Part shown: in pieces, positions 6,038 through 9,657 of the stretch
Position numbering within the stretch: the stretch's first letter is position 1
Layout: each line of letters opens with the position of its first letter
Assembly (NCBI GenBank): GCA_045542755.1
Contig: JAZQLP010000124.1
Span: 1 to 9,657 of the forward strand
DNA length: 9,657 nucleotides
Source of the DNA: JAZQLP01 sp045542755
GTDB lineage: Bacteria; Bacillota; Clostridia; Oscillospirales; UBA644
Reading direction: 5' to 3'
Notes under the pieces: generated by a model
Databases searched by the model: none
What the model saw: the letters and a program-made list of their open reading frames with translations, nothing else
Told to the model about the DNA's origin: nothing
Program-made: the position numbers and the translations under genes

Positions 6038-6385
6038 TTAGTATTTGATAACCACAGCAAGAAGTTCCAGAGTTTCATCAAAAGGATTGGAAATACTGTG
6101 GCTTTCGCCATTACCCGTAAGAACTGCATCTCCTACGCCAACTTCAGTTTGAGTCAACGTATCGTCAACAATACCTCTTCCTGAGAGAATATAATATATC
6201 TCATCCTCATCAAGATGGGTATGTATACCGATTGATGCACCCTTTACAAGGGTAAGCTTTGCGCAGAGGCGGGTCTTGGAAGTCATTTCCTCATTAGCAA
6301 ATGCCTGAGTAACAACAACCGTACCTTCTCCGTCACGCATATGCTCGCGGTTTTCCATTGCCATTTCGTTCGCTTTTCTTATCAT
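6038..6385 (-). CDS. Small single-domain cupin protein
   Basis: This 115-residue protein is a cupin of unknown substrate; small cupins bind a metal and act as sugar or small-molecule isomerases, dioxygenases or sensors. Cupin motif 1 is present at about 49-70 with ligands H55, H57 and E62 (HTHLDEDE) before the closing G69. Motif 2 is at about 85-100 with H96 and the terminal N100 (GNGESHSISN), although the usual Pro is a Gly. All four metal ligands are therefore kept. Residues 1-28 form a polar, methionine-rich lead-in before the barrel. The ATG at 6385 follows GAGGA (6394-6398) by 8 nt; an in-frame TTG at 6403 is not needed. It starts 23 nt after the last M42 peptidase gene with no terminator between and is followed by a strong one, so it is probably the last gene of that transcript. 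The link to peptide metabolism is context only. Confidence 0.88.
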   Translation of the reverse strand: MIRKANEMAMENREHMRDGEGTVVVTQAFANEEMTSKTRLCAKLTLVKGASIGIHTHLDEDEIYYILSGRGIVDDTLTQTEVGVGDAVLTGNGESHSISNPFDETLELLAVVIKY

Positions 6386-6408
6386 ATGGATATTCCTCGT
6401 CAATAATA

Positions 6409-7434
6409 TTATTCTTCAACAGAAAAGCCAACCTGAACGGAAGCCTTTACAAGATTGATTATCTCACGGCAGTCACTCATAAGTGCCGCTTCGTTGGGAG
6501 AATGGATATATCTTGTGGGAATGGAAATGGCACCGGTATAAACGCCACCTCTTGCCTTGTGGATAGCGCCGGCATCGGTACCGCCTGCAAAGAGTATTTC
6601 ACTCTGCCATTTAATACCGTTATTCTCTGCGGTTTTTCTCAAGAATGCAACCATAGACTCATGACAGAAGACTGAAGCATCCATAATTTTTATACAAGCA
6701 CCGCCACCCAATTTCTGGGAAAGATGTCCTGACTTGGGAGTATCAGATACAGTACAAACGTCTATAGCAACACCATATTTGGGGGCTATACCGTAAGCTG
6801 CGGTACCAGCGCCTCTAATACCCAGTTCTTCCTGAACGGAAAATACGAAATAAACCTCATTTTTGAGATTTGCCTTTTCCTCGTAGAGTTCTTTAATTGC
6901 TATCATCTGAATAGCAACGGCAATACGGTCATCAAGGAAAGGACCGGCTATCATATCCTTATTTTCGCCCATAAGGAAGATATCTCCAACTACGGAACAA
7001 GCTGAACCGATGTTTATCATTCTCTCAGCCTCTTCTTTTGAGGTCGCACCAATATCTACGTAACAGGTCTGAAGAGTCGTAGCCCCTTCGCCCATCTCAT
7101 AATAAAGAATACCATCAACACCGTTTTCGAATCTTACACGGCATCCCGCAACGGTTTTAATGTTAATACCGCCAAGATTGCTTACTTTTACAAAGCCCTT
7201 ATCGTCAAAGGCATAGGCAATAAATCCAATAGTGTCCGCATGAGCGGAATACATTACCTTTTCCCCCTTATTCTGTCCAACTACAGCAATAAGGTTACCA
7301 AGAGCATCGAAATAAAGATCGTCACAGTAAGGAGCAATCGCTTCCTTTACAAACTTAAGTTCTTTACGCTCGTGTCCCGAAGGAGAAACGTAAGTATTAA
7401 GCTCTTTCATTATATCATAAACATTAAAATCCAT
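6409..7434 (-). CDS. M42-family metallo-aminopeptidase, third of three
   Basis: This 341-residue cytoplasmic protein belongs to peptidase family M42 (TET, FrvX/YsdC type), whose members cleave N-terminal residues from short peptides with two metal ions, usually as 12-subunit tetrahedral shells. The expected residues are present: H65 and D67 (AHADTIG), bridging D168 (FLDDR), catalytic E202 and ligand E203 (VQEELG), D225 (VAIDVCT) and H311 (RYIHSP). The usual HxDE motif reads HADT: the Asp is kept and the following Glu is Thr. The N-terminal MDFNVYDIMKELNTYVSPSGHE region is typical. The ATG at 7434 is chosen because GAGGAGG (7444-7450) lies 9 nt upstream; earlier in-frame starts fall inside the preceding gene. 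Only 4 nt separate it from the preceding peptidase stop. Annotators often use names such as endoglucanase M or glutamyl aminopeptidase for this family; substrate preference is not predictable here. Confidence 0.92.
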   Translation of the reverse strand: MDFNVYDIMKELNTYVSPSGHERKELKFVKEAIAPYCDDLYFDALGNLIAVVGQNKGEKVMYSAHADTIGFIAYAFDDKGFVKVSNLGGINIKTVAGCRVRFENGVDGILYYEMGEGATTLQTCYVDIGATSKEEAERMINIGSACSVVGDIFLMGENKDMIAGPFLDDRIAVAIQMIAIKELYEEKANLKNEVYFVFSVQEELGIRGAGTAAYGIAPKYGVAIDVCTVSDTPKSGHLSQKLGGGACIKIMDASVFCHESMVAFLRKTAENNGIKWQSEILFAGGTDAGAIHKARGGVYTGAISIPTRYIHSPNEAALMSDCREIINLVKASVQVGFSVEE

Positions 7435-7438
7435 TGTT

Positions 7439-8485
7439 TTATTCCTCCTCAAAAAATGTTTCAAGGTTTTTGTCTGCCGCATGGCAAAGCGCCAGCATAC
7501 CGTTAATATCGTCGAATGAACCTACACACAACTGTGAATGTATATATCGTAAGGGCAAGGATATGGCAAGAACTCGTCCGCCTGCGCCGGTTCTCTGGAA
7601 TCCGTCAGCATCGTTACCTCCGGAAACGAAAGATTTGTACTGCCAATTGAGATTATTTTCCCTGGCGATACCCACAAGCTTTTCTACAAGATAGGGGTCA
7701 TACATGGTCATTCTGTCCATAAAGGAAATTGCAGGGCCATTTCCTACCTTACAAACCTTATTTGTTTCGTCGGTACCGGGAATATCTCCTGCAGTAGTAC
7801 CCTCCAAAACAAAAGTAAGATAAGGTTTGAGAGAGTATGCGACTGCGTCAGCACCCGAAATACCTATTTCTTCTCTTCTGGTAAAAGCAAACCAGGAATC
7901 GTATTCCAAGTCATCAGAAAGAATCATCTTGATCATAACGTAGCAACCTACTCTATCGTCAAGGGCCTTTGACTTTATCAGATTGCCAAGCTTACCAAAA
8001 TTATTCTCAAAATATGCGTAATCACCAAGCTCAACCAAAGCCTCAGTTTCTTCTTTGTTTGTAGTGCCAAGATCGACGCGAAGCTCCGTAAAAGCAGGAA
8101 CAATGCTTCTCTCCTCGAGCTTAAGATGATGTATGGGGTCGAGTGCTATAACACCGTTTACCCAAACAGGCTTCTGCGGATTCTTTGTGGAACGGATTTT
8201 AATATACTTTGCACCCGCTACGCAAGGAGATACGCCGATAGAATCAAGGACAATCGTTCCATCGTCCTCTATTTTCTTCACCATAAAGCCGACTTCATCC
8301 ATATGGGCAGCATACAGTACTGTTTGAGACGGAGTTTTGCGGCCTTTTTTAAAGGCTATAAGATTACCTACTTTGTCTATGTAAGTATCACAACGCTTTT
8401 CAATAAGGCTTTTAATATAATCTCTTACGTATTCTTCTTCGCCTGATGCGCCGTTAATATCGCAGATTTTCTTAAGGAGTTCCAT
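7439..8485 (-). CDS. M42-family metallo-aminopeptidase, second of three
   Basis: This 348-residue M42 peptidase has the full set of active-site positions: H61 and D63 (AHMDEVGF), D176 (KALDDR), E205 and E206 (RREEIG), E228 in place of the commoner Asp (VLEGTTAGDIPG), and H316 (RYIHSQ). Glu at the fifth position, within an EGTTAxD context, is seen in other M42 members as I remember them, so activity is expected. The typical opening LLKKICDINGASGEE is present at residues 3-17. The ATG at 8485 follows GGAGGG (8495-8500) by 9 nt, and only 2 nt separate it from the preceding peptidase stop, so the genes are very probably co-transcribed and co-translated. It differs clearly from both neighbours across its length, so the array is not a recent duplication. 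Confidence 0.93.
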   Translation of the reverse strand: MELLKKICDINGASGEEEYVRDYIKSLIEKRCDTYIDKVGNLIAFKKGRKTPSQTVLYAAHMDEVGFMVKKIEDDGTIVLDSIGVSPCVAGAKYIKIRSTKNPQKPVWVNGVIALDPIHHLKLEERSIVPAFTELRVDLGTTNKEETEALVELGDYAYFENNFGKLGNLIKSKALDDRVGCYVMIKMILSDDLEYDSWFAFTRREEIGISGADAVAYSLKPYLTFVLEGTTAGDIPGTDETNKVCKVGNGPAISFMDRMTMYDPYLVEKLVGIARENNLNWQYKSFVSGGNDADGFQRTGAGGRVLAISLPLRYIHSQLCVGSFDDINGMLALCHAADKNLETFFEEE

Positions 8486-8487
8486 TA

Positions 8488-9537
8488 TTATTTACCCTCC
8501 TTTTTGCTTTTCGCGCTCTTTTTAAATTTAAACTTTATATATTCTGCCATAAGTGATGCCGTACCCTCAACGTCAGCAATATCAATAACCTCGTAAGGAG
8601 TATGCATATGACGCAAGGGTAAAGAAATCAGAACTGTGGAAACGTAAGCGCAAGTCATATGTACAGCAGCAGCATCGGTACCGCCCGAACGGACAGAAAC
8701 GTCATTCTGATATTTTATATTCTTTTCCTTCGCAATATTACAAAGGTCACGAACCATCTGTCTGTCAAAATATCCGGAACGTTCAATAACAGGGCCTTCC
8801 CCTACCTTTATGGAGCTTTTTACAGCCTGCTCTGCAGCAAGTGTAACGTCAAGAACAAGAGCCTCGTCGGGATCTATCGTATAAGTACCAACTTTTGCAC
8901 CTCTTGAACCCAATTCCTCCTGTGTAGCAAAAAGAACAGCGATGCAACAATCAAGACTACCGTTCTTTATATAGGTGGAGAGTTTCTTCAAAGCAGTCAG
9001 TATTGAGTAAGCGCATATTCTATCGTCATGAGCCCTGGCTGCTACTCTTCCGTTCTGAAGCTCAACTATACCAGCAGTAGAATATACGCGGTCACCTATT
9101 TTAACAACCTTCTTTACCTCATCAGCAGAAAGTCCAAGATCTATGTAAAGGTCCTCGTATTCAGGAACCTTTCTTGGATCAGTTGACAAATGAGGAGGAG
9201 TATTGCACACTATACCAGGTAATCCGTTTACCAACACCTCTGAAGAAGGCAGGGTTCTACGGTCAACACCTCCAACATTCTTTACACGAAGAAAGCCGTC
9301 TTCGGTAATATCATGAACAATTAAAGATATCTCGTCTATGTGGGCCTCAAGCATTATGGTATACTTGTCGAGATCGCCTATGTACGCAATAACGTTATTC
9401 ATGGGATCCACGGTAACCTTATCGGCATCCGTATACGCCCTAAGCTTTTCAGCCATCATTTCAGCGTATTCTCTTTCGTGTCCACAATCTGAATGAGGAA
9501 TGAGAATTTCGCGAAAATCCTTGATTTTTGCAGTCAT
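8488..9537 (-). CDS. M42-family metallo-aminopeptidase, first of three
   Basis: This 349-residue M42 peptidase carries H66 and D68 (AHIDEIS), D171 (RAHDDR, where most members have ALDDR), E207 and E208 (TQEELG), D230 (LVLDVTL) and H312 (RHMHTP). All metal ligands and the catalytic Glu are thus present, although the segment after D230 reads AAEQ where many members have an Asp-Pro pair. The C-terminus is strongly basic (about residues 335-348, KFKFKKSAKSKK), unlike its two paralogues, and could bind nucleic acid, membrane or a partner; that is inference. ATG 9537 is the earliest possible start in the frame, since an in-frame TGA lies 12 nt upstream. Its ribosome binding site is poor: AAAGG is about 15 nt away. 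It is the first complete gene of the peptidase block. Confidence 0.92.
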   Translation of the reverse strand: MTAKIKDFREILIPHSDCGHEREYAEMMAEKLRAYTDADKVTVDPMNNVIAYIGDLDKYTIMLEAHIDEISLIVHDITEDGFLRVKNVGGVDRRTLPSSEVLVNGLPGIVCNTPPHLSTDPRKVPEYEDLYIDLGLSADEVKKVVKIGDRVYSTAGIVELQNGRVAARAHDDRICAYSILTALKKLSTYIKNGSLDCCIAVLFATQEELGSRGAKVGTYTIDPDEALVLDVTLAAEQAVKSSIKVGEGPVIERSGYFDRQMVRDLCNIAKEKNIKYQNDVSVRSGGTDAAAVHMTCAYVSTVLISLPLRHMHTPYEVIDIADVEGTASLMAEYIKFKFKKSAKSKKEGK

Positions 9538-9565
9538 ACGCTTTATTCACAGCCTTTCATTTGTT

Positions 9566-9655
9566 TTATAAATATTTCTCTATATTGTTTACTTTGTCCT
9601 TAAAATCTCTTCCGCAATACTCGAAATTAGTATATCTGTCAAAGCTTGCGCAGGC
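9566..9655 (-). CDS. 3' end of an unidentified gene cut by the window edge
   Basis: The minus-strand frame that stops at TAA 9568-9566 is open to the window edge (29 residues visible, ending VNNIEKYL). Its codon choice (AGA, GGA, GTA, ATA) resembles the neighbours. A second frame, ending at TAA 9591-9589 (22 residues, ending EEILRTK), is also open, so the frame is uncertain. If the first frame is right, the gene ends 28 nt before the first M42 peptidase and could be part of its operon, whose promoter is not visible here. No family can be recognised from so short a piece. Confidence 0.35.
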   Translation of the reverse strand, partial: ACASFDRYTNFEYCGRDFKDKVNNIEKYL

Positions 9656-9657
9656 AG

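Overview
The window looks like chromosome from a low-to-moderate GC, endospore-forming member of the Clostridia (Firmicutes). The signs are a GerA-type spore germination receptor operon, strong GGAGG-type ribosome binding sites, TTGACA/TATAAT promoters with 17-nt spacers, and compact stem-loop plus T-run terminators. Nothing points to a phage, insertion sequence, CRISPR array or RNA gene. Eleven complete genes and one cut gene are supported. All but the first lie on the minus strand.

Left part (1-1480): a plus-strand GNAT acetyltransferase with its own promoter converges on a small minus-strand membrane-anchored zinc-ribbon protein, and the two share a terminator hairpin. Next comes a monocistronic minus-strand gene for a 96-residue protein of unknown function, with a clear promoter and terminator.

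Middle part (1443-5984), read right to left: gerA, gerC and gerB encode the A, C and B subunits of a spore nutrient receptor. They are followed by two small unrecognised genes, of 118 residues and of 59 residues, before a terminator. The 59-residue gene encodes a glycine-rich membrane protein; its stop codon lies inside the terminator stem. The five genes are probably one transcript. I found no convincing promoter in front of gerA, and its ribosome binding site is weak.

Right part (5985-9657), read right to left: the tail of an unidentified gene at the edge, three tandem and divergent M42-family metallo-aminopeptidases separated by only 2 and 4 nt, a small single-domain cupin, and a strong terminator that insulates the block from gerA. 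The tight spacing suggests coordinated production of three TET-type peptidases of different specificity, or of a mixed complex.

The least explained part is the pair of small genes riding on the germination receptor operon, followed by the triple M42 array. No decisive evidence of a wholly new system is visible from sequence alone.
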